Assembly: GCF_004364645.1 (NCBI RefSeq)
Contig: NZ_SOAW01000002.1
Coordinates: forward strand, 372,001-436,000
Direction of reading: 5' to 3'
Length of the DNA stretch: 64,000 nucleotides
Source of the DNA: Naumannella halotolerans
Lineage (GTDB): Bacteria > Actinomycetota > Actinomycetes > Propionibacteriales > Propionibacteriaceae
Shown here piece after piece: positions 35,292 through 43,909 of this stretch (positions are counted from its first letter, which is position 1; each line of letters begins with the position of its first letter). Below the pieces are notes generated by a model that was given only the letters and a program-made list of their open reading frames with translations, did not search any database and was not told the DNA's origin. The position numbers were made by a program, and so were the translations under genes.

Positions 35292-37436
35292 ATGTCCGCA
35301 CCTGCGACCATTAACCCACCGGCCGGAGGCACCGCGCCCGGGGTGGAGATCAACTGGCCGGTGCTGATCGTCAGCGCGGCGATCATCCTGCTGATCGCGA
35401 TCCTGGCGATCATCGCACCGGAGACCACCCAGACCGTGATCTACGCGATCGTCGACTGGGTGTCGACCAACTTCGGTTGGTACTACGTACTCACCGCCAC
35501 CGTGATCGTCGGATTCGTGCTCTACATGGCGCTCAGCCGATTCGGTCGGGTACGACTGGGGCCGGACCACTCCCGTCCGGTGTTCAATCTCTTCACCTGG
35601 ACGGCGATGCTCTTCGCTGCCGGGATCGGCATCGACCTGATGTTCTTCTCGGTCGCCGAACCGGTCACCCAGTACATCCAGCCGCCGACCGCCTACGACT
35701 CCACCGGCGCCCAGCCCGAAAGCATCGCCGCGGCCCGGCAGGCGGTCGTCTGGACCCTCTTCCACTACGGCATCACCGGCTGGGCGATGTATGCCCTGCT
35801 CGGTGTGGGCTTCGCCTACTTCGCCTACCGCAAGGGCTGGCCGTTGAGCCTGCGCTCGATGCTGCGACCGATCTTCGGCCGCCGGATGGACGGCTGGGTC
35901 GGGCACAGTGTCGACATCGCCGCCGTCCTCGGTGCCGTCTTCGGTATCGCCACCTCGCTGGGCATCGGCGTGGTCCAGTTGAACTACGGCCTGTACCTGA
36001 TGTTCGGCATCCCGGAGGGTACGGCCGCGCAGATCGCGCTGATCGTGCTCTCGGTGGTGATGGCCACCATCTCCAGCGTGTCCGGTGTGGAGAAGGGGAT
36101 CCGGCGACTGTCGGAGCTGAACGTGATCATGGCGATCATCTTGTTGCTCTACGTCCTGTTCATGGACAAGACGCAGTTCCTGATGAACGCGCTGGTGATG
36201 AACATCGGTGACTTCGTCTCCCGCTACCCGGCGATGATGATGGAGACCTTCGCCTTCGAGCAGGCCGAGTTCGCCGGTCTCCCACTGCCGTTCGACACCG
36301 GCTTCATGACCGGCTGGATGGGCGGTTGGACGCTGTTCTTCTGGGCCTGGTGGATCGCCTGGGCGCCGTTCGTCGGACTGTTCCTGGCCCGGATCTCCCG
36401 CGGCCGGACGATCCGGCAGTTCGTGACCGGTGTCCTAGTGGTGCCGTTCATGTTCATCCTGATCTTCATCTCCATCTTCGGCAATGCCTCCCTGGGCCTG
36501 GTCGCCGGTGGTGACGCCGCCTTCGGCGAGGTGGCGATGAACACCCCCGAGCGCGCCTTCTACTCTCTGCTCGAGGCCTACCCCGCGGCGCCGCTGGTGA
36601 TCGGCATCGCGACCCTGGTCGGACTGCTGTTCTACGTCACCTCGGCCGACTCCGGCGCGCTCGTGCTGGCGAACTTCACCTCCGACATCCCCGACGCCAA
36701 GTCCGACGGTGACACCCGGTTGCGGATCTTCTGGTCCGTGGCCACGGGTCTGCTGACTCTCGGCATGCTGATCGTCGGCGGGGTGAGCACCCTGCAGGGG
36801 GCGACCTTGATCATCGGGTTGCCGTTCTCGGTGGTCATGTACCTGGTGATGTTCTCCCTCTACCGGGCTCTGCGGCGCGAGGTGCAGCATGCCGACGGTT
36901 ACCGCCAAGCCCTGTCGGGCACCATCGGTGCGGTCGCCGGTCGCGAGTTCTCCTGGCGGCAGCGTTTGCGGCGGGCGACCGGGTTCCCCAGCCGCAACCA
37001 GGTGTCGAAGTACATGACCGAGACTGCCGTGCCCTCACTCAAGGAGGTGGCCGCGGAGTTCCGGGCCTCCGGTGCCGAGGTCAGCGTCGATGTCTCCGAG
37101 GTCCCCGATGCCGGTGTCATGCAGGCGGAACTGCATGTCGAGATGCCCGAGGCCGAGCCGTTCAACTACCAGATCTGGCCGGTCTCCGGTCCGACGCCGT
37201 CGTTCGCGTTCCGGGTGGCCAGTGAGGCCGACCGGTACTATCGGCTGGAGGTATTCACCGCCAACGGTTCCCGCGGGTACGACGTCTACGGCTACACCGC
37301 CGAGCAGTTGATCGCCGATGTGATCGCCCACTACGAATCGCATCTGGAGTACCTGCGGTTGGCCCAGCGTTCGCCGGTTGACGCCGACGAGCACAAGACG
37401 ATGGACTGGAAGGACGACTTCAGTTCCACCGAGTGA
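35292..37436 (+). CDS. betT: BCCT-family choline/betaine carrier (BetT-like)
   Basis: A 714-residue membrane carrier with 12 segments. GIGIDLMFFSVAEPVTQY, FHYGITGWAMYALLG and GIGVVQLNYGLYLMFGI match the conserved BCCT core, and FFWAWWIAWAPFVGLFLARISRG carries the Trp-rich substrate motif. The long C-terminal tail (about 520-714; VPSLKEVAAEF, PFNYQIWPV, YYRLEVFTANGSRGYDVYGYT) resembles E. coli BetT rather than the short-tailed betaine carriers. Position ahead of the dehydrogenase and oxidase genes points to choline. The ATG at 35292 is preferred over a GTG at 35274 because GGGAAG lies just upstream. Confidence 0.9.
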   Translation: MSAPATINPPAGGTAPGVEINWPVLIVSAAIILLIAILAIIAPETTQTVIYAIVDWVSTNFGWYYVLTATVIVGFVLYMALSRFGRVRLGPDHSRPVFNLFTWTAMLFAAGIGIDLMFFSVAEPVTQYIQPPTAYDSTGAQPESIAAARQAVVWTLFHYGITGWAMYALLGVGFAYFAYRKGWPLSLRSMLRPIFGRRMDGWVGHSVDIAAVLGAVFGIATSLGIGVVQLNYGLYLMFGIPEGTAAQIALIVLSVVMATISSVSGVEKGIRRLSELNVIMAIILLLYVLFMDKTQFLMNALVMNIGDFVSRYPAMMMETFAFEQAEFAGLPLPFDTGFMTGWMGGWTLFFWAWWIAWAPFVGLFLARISRGRTIRQFVTGVLVVPFMFILIFISIFGNASLGLVAGGDAAFGEVAMNTPERAFYSLLEAYPAAPLVIGIATLVGLLFYVTSADSGALVLANFTSDIPDAKSDGDTRLRIFWSVATGLLTLGMLIVGGVSTLQGATLIIGLPFSVVMYLVMFSLYRALRREVQHADGYRQALSGTIGAVAGREFSWRQRLRRATGFPSRNQVSKYMTETAVPSLKEVAAEFRASGAEVSVDVSEVPDAGVMQAELHVEMPEAEPFNYQIWPVSGPTPSFAFRVASEADRYYRLEVFTANGSRGYDVYGYTAEQLIADVIAHYESHLEYLRLAQRSPVDADEHKTMDWKDDFSSTE

Positions 37437-37476
37437 TCATGGCCCGGTGACGGCAGCACCTGACGAGAGGGAGACC

Positions 37477-38967
37477 GTGTCCAGCGACGCACCCAACACC
37501 TTGTTCATCGGCGGGAAGTGGGTGGCGGCCCGTGCGGGTGGCACCCGGGAGATCCGTTGTCCCGCCGATGGCTCCCTGGTCGGCGTGGTCGACGAGGCCA
37601 CCGAGGAGGACACGGTGGCGGCGATCGAGGCCGCCCGGGCGTCGTTCGACGCCGGTGTCTGGTCCTCGGTGCCGGCGGCGGAGCGGGGCGACTTCCTGCT
37701 CCGGGTCGCCGCCGGTATCCGCGACCGCAAGGACGAGTTCGCTCGCGCCGAATCGCTGGACACCGGTAAGCGGATCGTCGAGTCCGAGATCGACATGGAC
37801 GACATCGCCAACTGCTTCGACTACTTCGGCAAACTGGCGGCCAACGAGGCCGGCCGGATGGTCGATGCCGGCAGCGCATCGGTGGTCAGCCGGATCGTCC
37901 ACGAACCCGTCGGTGTCTGCACGCTGATCACCCCCTGGAACTATCCGCTGCTGCAGGCGGCCTGGAAACTCGCGCCCTGTCTCGCTGCCGGCAACAGCTT
38001 CGTGCTCAAGCCTGCCGAGCTGACCCCGCACACCGCCATCCTCACCCTGAAGCTGTTCGACGAACTCGGGCTGCCTGCCGGAGTCGGGAACCTGATCACC
38101 GGTGCCGGGGCCAGCGCCGGCGGTCCGCTGTCGGAACATCCCGATGTGGACCTGGTGTCGTTCACCGGTGGCCTGGTCACCGGTCGGATCATCGGCGCCA
38201 ATGCCGCGGCGACGGTGAAGAAGGTGGCCCTGGAACTGGGTGGCAAGAACCCGAACGTGATCTTCGCCGATGCCGACTACGACGCCGCGTTGGACAACGC
38301 ACTGAACGCTGCCTTCGTCCATTCGGGGCAGGTGTGCTCGGCCGGCGCCCGGCTGATCGTGGAGTCCTCGATCGCCGAGCGCTTCGTCGACGACCTGGTC
38401 GCCCGTACCGAACAGATCCGCCTCGGCGGGCCGTTCGATCCCGACGCCGAGACCGGACCGTTGATCTCGGCCGCCCACCGGGACAAGGTGACGGCCTATG
38501 TCGACGCCGGTGTCGCCGAGGGGGCGCGCCTGCGTTGCGGTGGCACGTGGGGTGAGGGCGAACTCGCCAAGGGCTACTACTACCTGCCGACGGTCCTGGA
38601 CCAAGTGAAGCGTGGCATGTCGGTGGTCACCGACGAGGCCTTCGGACCGGTGGTCACCGTCGAGACCTTCACCACCGAGGAGGAGGCGATCGCCATCGCC
38701 AATGACACCTTCTACGGTCTGGCCGGTGCGGTCTGGAGCGGTGATGCCGGACGTTCGCAGCGAGTTGCGGGCAAGTTGCGGCACGGCACCATCTGGATCA
38801 ACGACTACCACCCGTACCTGCCCCAGGCGGAGTGGGGCGGCTACAAACAGTCCGGGTTCGGCCGTGAGCTGGGTCCGACCGGACTTGCCGAGTACGTCGA
38901 GACCAAGCACATCTACCACAACCTCGAACCGGCGGTGACCGGCTGGTTCAACCCCAACGCATCCTGA
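37477..38967 (+). CDS. betB: Betaine aldehyde dehydrogenase
   Basis: A 496-residue NAD(P)-dependent aldehyde dehydrogenase. TPWNYPLLQAAWKLAPCLAAG is the cofactor-binding strand, VALELGGKNPNVIFADAD holds the general-base Glu and SGQVCSAGARLIVESSI the catalytic Cys; the C-terminal KQSGFGRELGPTGLAEYVETK is typical of the betaine aldehyde group. It turns betaine aldehyde to glycine betaine. The GTG at 37477 is chosen because AGAGGGAG lies 4-5 nt upstream; an in-frame GTG at 37447 would add ten residues. Forty bp after the carrier gene and 52 bp before choline oxidase, so one operon. Confidence 0.9.
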   Translation: MSSDAPNTLFIGGKWVAARAGGTREIRCPADGSLVGVVDEATEEDTVAAIEAARASFDAGVWSSVPAAERGDFLLRVAAGIRDRKDEFARAESLDTGKRIVESEIDMDDIANCFDYFGKLAANEAGRMVDAGSASVVSRIVHEPVGVCTLITPWNYPLLQAAWKLAPCLAAGNSFVLKPAELTPHTAILTLKLFDELGLPAGVGNLITGAGASAGGPLSEHPDVDLVSFTGGLVTGRIIGANAAATVKKVALELGGKNPNVIFADADYDAALDNALNAAFVHSGQVCSAGARLIVESSIAERFVDDLVARTEQIRLGGPFDPDAETGPLISAAHRDKVTAYVDAGVAEGARLRCGGTWGEGELAKGYYYLPTVLDQVKRGMSVVTDEAFGPVVTVETFTTEEEAIAIANDTFYGLAGAVWSGDAGRSQRVAGKLRHGTIWINDYHPYLPQAEWGGYKQSGFGRELGPTGLAEYVETKHIYHNLEPAVTGWFNPNAS

Positions 38968-39019
38968 GCAGGACGCTGGGCGAGACCGGGCAATCCGGTC
39001 GGATCGAAGGAGAATGATC

Positions 39020-40582
39020 ATGGAGACCACCCACACCTTTGATTATGTGATCGTCGGTGGCGGTTCGGCCGGTGCTGCCGTGGCTGCCCGGCTGTCGGAG
39101 GATCCCGAGGTCACGGTCGGGTTGTTGGAGGCCGGGCCCACCGACGTGGATGCGCCGGTGATCCTGCAGTTGAACCGGTGGATGGAACTGCTGGAGTCCG
39201 GCTATGACTGGGACTATCCGATCGAGCCGCAGGAGCACGGCAACTCGTTCATGCGCCATGCCCGGGCCAAGGTGCTGGGTGGTTGCTCCTCACACAACTC
39301 CTGCATCGCCTTCTGGGCGCCGGCCGAGGATCTGGACGAGTGGGATTCGGTTCACGGCGCCACCGGTTGGAGCTCGGAACGGACGCTGCCGCTGTTCACC
39401 AAGTTGGAGACCAACGACACTGCCGGTGATCATCACGGCACCGACGGCCCGGTGCACCTGATGAGCATCCCGCCGATCGATCCCTGCGGGGTTGCGATCC
39501 TGGATGCCTGTGAGCAGGACGGGATCCCGCGGGTGGAGTTCAACTCCGGCTCCACGGTGATCAACGGCGCCAACTTCTTCCAGGTGAACCGGCAGGCCGA
39601 CGGCACCCGCGCTTCCTCCTCGGTCTCGTACCTGCATCCGATCCTGGACCGGCCGAACCTGAGCGTGCTGACCGACACCTGGGCCCGCGAGCTGGAGATC
39701 GACGAAACGGGTCGGTGTACCGGGGTGCTGGTGGTGAACAATGCCTTCGGCAAGACGAAGCGGATCGGCGCCAACTCCGAGGTGATCGTCTCCGCCGGGG
39801 CGATCAACACCCCGCAGTTGTTGATGCTCTCCGGCATCGGTCCGGCAGATCATCTGGCCGAGGTCGGTATCGAGGCCCGGGTCGACTCCCCCGGTGTCGG
39901 GGCGAACCTGGCCGATCATCCCGAGGGCGTGATCGCCTGGGAGGCGAAGCAGCCGATGGTCACCGATTCCTACCAGTGGTGGGAGATCGGCATCTTCACC
40001 ACCACCACCGAGGGTCTGGACCGGCCGGACCTGATGATGCACTACGGCTCCGTACCGTTCGACATGCACACCCTGCGGCAGGGGTACCCGACCTCGGAGA
40101 ACACCTTCTGTCTGACGCCGAACGTCACCCACGCCAAGTCGCGGGGGACGGTACGGTTGCGCAGCCGGGACTACCGGGACAAGCCGAAGGTCGATCCGCG
40201 CTACTTCACCGATCCCGAGGGTCACGACCTGCGGGTGATGATCGCCGGTATCCGCAAGGCTCGGGAGATCGTCGCCCAGCCGGCGATGGCCGACTGGGCG
40301 GGGGAGGAACTGTTCCCCGGCGTCGAGGTGCAGACCGATGAGCAGCTCGAGGACTACATCGTGCACTGCCACAACACCGTCTATCACCCGGTCGGTACCT
40401 GCCGGATGGGCCCGGTCGACGATCCGATGTCGCCGCTGGACCCGCAACTGCGGGTGAAGGGGGTGCAGGGTCTGCGGGTGGTCGACGCCTCGGCGATGCC
40501 GGAGATCACCACGGTCAATCCCAACATCACGGTGATGATGATGGGCGAGAAGTGCGCGGAGATGATCAAGAACGGCGAGTGA
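39020..40582 (+). CDS. codA: Choline oxidase (GMC flavoenzyme)
   Basis: A 520-residue GMC flavoprotein. Starting from YVIVGGGSAGAAVAARLSED, the GMC motif GGCSSHNSCIAFWAP contains His92, the residue that is covalently bound to FAD in Arthrobacter choline oxidase. DHPEGV holds the choline-binding Glu, and NTVYHPVGTCRMG and TTVNPNITVMMMGE the catalytic His and Asn. These make choline oxidase far likelier than the quinone-linked choline dehydrogenase. It oxidises choline through betaine aldehyde to betaine with O2, giving two H2O2. The ATG at 39020 has AAGGAG 7 nt upstream; an ATG at 39014 is too close to that site. Confidence 0.9.
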   Translation: METTHTFDYVIVGGGSAGAAVAARLSEDPEVTVGLLEAGPTDVDAPVILQLNRWMELLESGYDWDYPIEPQEHGNSFMRHARAKVLGGCSSHNSCIAFWAPAEDLDEWDSVHGATGWSSERTLPLFTKLETNDTAGDHHGTDGPVHLMSIPPIDPCGVAILDACEQDGIPRVEFNSGSTVINGANFFQVNRQADGTRASSSVSYLHPILDRPNLSVLTDTWARELEIDETGRCTGVLVVNNAFGKTKRIGANSEVIVSAGAINTPQLLMLSGIGPADHLAEVGIEARVDSPGVGANLADHPEGVIAWEAKQPMVTDSYQWWEIGIFTTTTEGLDRPDLMMHYGSVPFDMHTLRQGYPTSENTFCLTPNVTHAKSRGTVRLRSRDYRDKPKVDPRYFTDPEGHDLRVMIAGIRKAREIVAQPAMADWAGEELFPGVEVQTDEQLEDYIVHCHNTVYHPVGTCRMGPVDDPMSPLDPQLRVKGVQGLRVVDASAMPEITTVNPNITVMMMGEKCAEMIKNGE

Positions 40583-40603
40583 CCGTTCTTGTCAGCCGTT
40601 ATG

Positions 40604-40628
40604 GCCCCCTGATCGCCGATCAGGGGGC
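40604..40628. terminator. Terminator-like hairpin after the choline oxidase gene
   Basis: GCCCCCTGATC and GATCAGGGGGC form a perfect 11-bp stem with a 3-nt loop. It starts 21 bp after the stop codon. No U tract, as in many actinobacterial terminators. Confidence 0.8.
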
Positions 40629-40705
40629 GATTCTCGCGGGAGGAACGCGGGTCGGGGTGCGCGCCCTCGACGAGCACGTTCGCGGGTCGTGGGTGACCTG
40701 GCCGC

Positions 40706-41614
40706 TCAGCCGGTACGAGGGTCAGCCAGCTGGTGCCACAGCTGTCTCCACTGCCGGGGTGTGAGGTCGCGGGGCAGGTCAGTAGGCACGATGTTGGTTT
40801 CTCGCAGCACGTGCCGCGTGCGGCGGCTGCCGGCGCCCGTGGCATTGGCGATGATCTTGGGCAATGAACCTCCGCGGCCGGTGAACACGGCCTTCACGAA
40901 GCGTTCGTAGGCGCGGCGATCGGCGGCCGGTACGAGGGGTCGGCGGCGTCGGGTGATCATCAGGATCCCGCCGTCGACACTCGGTTGCGGGGTGAAGTGT
41001 CGCGCGGGTACCCGGGTGATCAAGGAGAACTCGTACCACGGTGCGCTCTGCGCGGTGAGCATCGTGCCACCACCGACCCCGGCGCGTTTGCGTGCCACCT
41101 CCCATTGCACGAGCAGCACCGCGTACCGCCATCCACCGGTTGCCAGGAGTCGGCGCAGAATCGGTGTGGTCAGGCCGAACGGTACGTTCCCGACGATCCC
41201 GTCCGCGGCCAGTGGGTGGTGCAGGGCATCGGCGTGCTCGACCCGTACCCCAGGGAGCGACCGACGCAGCTGCTGGACCCGGCGGGGGTCGATGTCGATG
41301 GCGGTCACTGGTCTCCCGAGCTGCGACAGCGGTCGGGTGAGTGCACCGTCGCCGGCGCCGAGTTCCAGGATGGAACCGTCGTGGTCGGAGACCAGGGCAG
41401 AGATCTGCCGGATGGTCGGGCGATGGGTGAGGAAGTTCTGGCCCAGTTCGTGTCGGCCACCGTCGGTATCTCCCGGATGCCGTGTGGGGGTGGGTACGGG
41501 CCCGGCGCCGGTGGGGCGCTGATCGACGGGCGCGGCTCGTTGGGAGCGGGTTCCTGAGGATCGGGAGGGACGACGCGATGAGGGTCGTGAGGGACGACGG
41601 GAGGATCGGGACAT
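40706..41614 (-). CDS. erm: Erm-type 23S rRNA adenine N6-methyltransferase
   Basis: A 302-residue SAM-dependent methyltransferase. After an Arg/Ser-rich N-terminal region (1-50) comes HELGQNFLTHRPTI, then ILELGAGDGALTRPLSQLG (SAM motif I), AIDIDPRRV (motif II), VEHADALHHPL and the catalytic VGNVPFGLTTPILRRLL (motif IV, Asn-x-Pro-Phe). APWYEFSLITRVPARHFTPQPSVDGGIL is the erm/KsgA C-terminal core. KsgA uses NLPY and lacks the basic leader, so methylation of A2058 with MLS resistance is the best reading. Position downstream of a long repetitive leader suggests translational or transcriptional control. Confidence 0.85.
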   Translation of the reverse strand: MSRSSRRPSRPSSRRPSRSSGTRSQRAAPVDQRPTGAGPVPTPTRHPGDTDGGRHELGQNFLTHRPTIRQISALVSDHDGSILELGAGDGALTRPLSQLGRPVTAIDIDPRRVQQLRRSLPGVRVEHADALHHPLAADGIVGNVPFGLTTPILRRLLATGGWRYAVLLVQWEVARKRAGVGGGTMLTAQSAPWYEFSLITRVPARHFTPQPSVDGGILMITRRRRPLVPAADRRAYERFVKAVFTGRGGSLPKIIANATGAGSRRTRHVLRETNIVPTDLPRDLTPRQWRQLWHQLADPRTG

Positions 41615-42264
41615 GGTGTGCTCCGGAATCTGAGTTCGTGGAGGACCCCGGTCGCGACAGGTCAACCGATCATCGAGTGGACAGCGCCGGCCGAGGTGCG
41701 AGGACAACTCGGAAAGACGGCGCACGGAGTGGATTCAGGGATCGCGCAGGCAGGGGTCACGCAGAGACAACTGGCCTGGAGCTGAGCTGACCCGAGAGCC
41801 GGAGGACCCGTAGGCAACTGACCCGAAGACTCGAGGACCAGTTCGCGCGAGGACTCGACTGACAACTCGTTCGGGGGACCGAGGACCGACTGGCCCGAAG
41901 ACTCGACGGTCTTAGGGCTCCGAGGACCGACCGGCTCGAGGACCCAACGGGACCAACAGCTCAGAATCGGATGCGCCGTCAGGCGCGGCGATCCCGGGCG
42001 ATCAGGGTGCGCGCCGTCATGGGCGCGGAGATCAGAGTTCCCATGTGAGGCAGGTTAGAAGCTGGGACGGACCCCCGCCAGCGATTATCTCAGCGGGTTC
42101 TGGTCACTTCGGGAGCGACTGTTCACACGAAGTGACCAGTACCCGACGGCCAATCCGCCACCGTGTGCGACCATCCGCTCGTGGCGTGGCACCGGTGGGG
42201 GCCCTCCGGCGCAGCGACATCTGCAGCTCAGTCACGCAGATGCAGCACGCCGTTCGGTTCGATC

Positions 42265-42430
42265 ATCAGTGCTGTGTTGGTTGTTTGGTGCCCGCTCGTT
42301 GGTGCCGCGCTGGTTGTTGTTGCTGCTGTGCTGTTGGCTGGTGCCCCGCTCGTTGGTGCCCCGCTGGTTGTTCGCGCCGCCCCGCTCGTTGGTGCTGCTG
42401 CGCTGCGGTTGCCGCTCCGCTGGCGCCGCC
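42265..42430. repeat. Low-complexity GCTCGTTGGTGCC/GCTGGTTGTT repeats
   Basis: CCGCTCGTTGGTGCC-like units recur four times (about 42291, 42348, 42387 and nearby), alternating with GCTGGTTGTT. They lie directly ahead of the moxR-like gene. Confidence 0.55.
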
Positions 42431-42487
42431 CCCTCGTCAGTGCTGTCCCGATTCGCCAGCAGTGCCCCGCCTCTTGGGCAGGAGGGT

Positions 42488-42493
42488 TAGCGT
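42488..42493 (+). promoter_or_regulatory. -10 box (TAGCGT) of a leaderless promoter for the MoxR-like gene
   Basis: TAGCGT lies 6 nt before the ATG at 42500. Confidence 0.5.
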
Positions 42494-42499
42494 GTTCCC

Positions 42500-43909
42500 A
42501 TGGCCGATTCCCAGACCGGCCCCCGGCCCGCGCCCACCACGGTCGGTGAGTTGCGCGCCTCGGGTCACACCCAGAAATCACTGCGTCAAGAACTTCGTGA
42601 CAATCTGCTCGCCAAACTTGCCTCCGGGGTGAATCCCTGGCCCGGGCTGCACGGTTTGGAGGACACCGTCATCCCGCAGGTCGAGCGGGCGATCATCGCC
42701 GGCCACGACATCGTCCTGCTCGGTGAACGCGGCCAGGGCAAGACCCGGCTGCTGCGCACACTCGTCGGTTTGCTCGACGAGTGGACCCCGGTGATCTCCG
42801 GTTCCGAGTTGGGTGAGCACCCGTACGAGCCGATCACCGCCGGGTCGATCCGGCTGGCCACCGAACAGGGCGACCTGCTCGGCATCGAATGGCGCCATCG
42901 CTCGGAGCGGTACGCCGAGAAACTCGCCACCCCCGACACCTCGGTCGCCGACCTGGTCGGTGACGTGGACCCGATGAAGGTCGCCGAAGGGCGTTCCCTG
43001 GGTGATCCGGAGACGATCCACTTCGGGCTGATCCCGCGCTCGCACCGCGGCATCGTCGCGATCAACGAGTTGCCCGACCTGGCCGAACGGATCCAGGTGG
43101 CGATGCTGAACGTGATGGAGGAACGCGACATCCAGATCCGCGGCTATCTGGTTCGGCTGCCGCTGGACGTGCTGGTGGTCGCCAGCGCCAACCCCGAGGA
43201 CTACACCAACCGGGGCCGGATCATCACCCCGCTGAAGGACCGCTTCGGCGCGGAGATCCGTACCCACTACCCGGTCGAGCTGGAGGCCGAGGTGGCCGTG
43301 ATCAACCAGGAGGCCGAGCTCACCGCCGAGGTGACCGACCCGCTGCTGGAGGTGATCGCCCGGTTCACCCGCGAACTGCGCGAGTCCGCCTCGGTCGATC
43401 AGCGCTCGGGTGTCTCGGCCCGGTTCTCGATCGCCGCCGCCGAGACCGTCGCCGCCTCCGCGCTGCACCGCTCCACGGTGCTCGGCGAGGCCGATCCGGT
43501 GGCGCGGCCGGTCGATCTGGCGACAGTGATCGATGTGCTCGGCGGCAAGGTCGAGTTCGAATCCGGGGAGGAGGGCCGGGAGCGGACCATCCTGGAACAT
43601 CTGCTGCGGACCGCGACGGCGGCGACGGTACGCGAACTCTACCGCGGCCTGGACTTCCGGCTGCTGGTGGAGGCGGTGGAGGACGGCGCCACCATCACCA
43701 CCGGTGAGCGGGTCTCGGCCGCCGACTTCCTGTCCGGGCTGCCGGTGCTGGGCGAATCCGAGCTCTACGACCAGATCGCCGAGCGTGCCGGTGCGAGCAG
43801 CGAGGGAGAACGGGCCTCGGCGATCGAACTGGCGCTGGAGGGTCTGTACCTGGCCCGTCGACTGTCCAAGGACAGCGACGCCACGACCACGCTCTACGGG
43901 CGTTCCTGA
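42500..43909 (+). CDS. MoxR/magnesium-chelatase-like AAA+ ATPase
   Basis: A 469-residue ATPase. HDIVLLGERGQGKTRLLRTL is Walker A (GxxGxGKT), HRGIVAINELPDLAERIQVAMLNVMEERDIQIRG the Walker B/sensor helix (Asn-Glu-Leu pattern) and VLVVASANPEDYTNRGRIITPLKDRFG sensor 1 with the arginine finger. A C-terminal lid follows (RFSIAAAETVAASALHR). This is the ChlI/MoxR clade used as metal-insertion or protein-maturation motors. Its stop overlaps the start of the VWA gene (TGATG), and such ATPase-VWA pairs normally act together as chaperone complexes. The target is unknown. Confidence 0.85.
   Translation: MADSQTGPRPAPTTVGELRASGHTQKSLRQELRDNLLAKLASGVNPWPGLHGLEDTVIPQVERAIIAGHDIVLLGERGQGKTRLLRTLVGLLDEWTPVISGSELGEHPYEPITAGSIRLATEQGDLLGIEWRHRSERYAEKLATPDTSVADLVGDVDPMKVAEGRSLGDPETIHFGLIPRSHRGIVAINELPDLAERIQVAMLNVMEERDIQIRGYLVRLPLDVLVVASANPEDYTNRGRIITPLKDRFGAEIRTHYPVELEAEVAVINQEAELTAEVTDPLLEVIARFTRELRESASVDQRSGVSARFSIAAAETVAASALHRSTVLGEADPVARPVDLATVIDVLGGKVEFESGEEGRERTILEHLLRTATAATVRELYRGLDFRLLVEAVEDGATITTGERVSAADFLSGLPVLGESELYDQIAERAGASSEGERASAIELALEGLYLARRLSKDSDATTTLYGRS

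Larger units (their letters stand above)
41615..42499. other. 885-bp leader and low-complexity region between erm and moxR-like gene
   Basis: No protein gene is convincing. From 41615 to about 41990, on the minus strand leading to erm, GTCCTCG- and GAGTCTTCGGG-type units recur (for example around 41830-41850 and 41895-41915) and could fold into alternative hairpins; a minus-strand frame of 67 codons at 41662-41865 could be a leader peptide. From 42260 to 42430 there is GCTCGTTGGTGCC-type low-complexity DNA that gives long Ala/Thr/Ser frames on both strands. The moxR promoter is at the right end. Confidence 0.55.

Noticed and set aside
42045-42499. Cys/Arg/Trp-rich plus-strand frame over the low-complexity repeats, running into the moxR-like gene
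   Set aside because: It comes from GCTGGTTGTT-type repeats and would overlap the start of a gene with clear family similarity.
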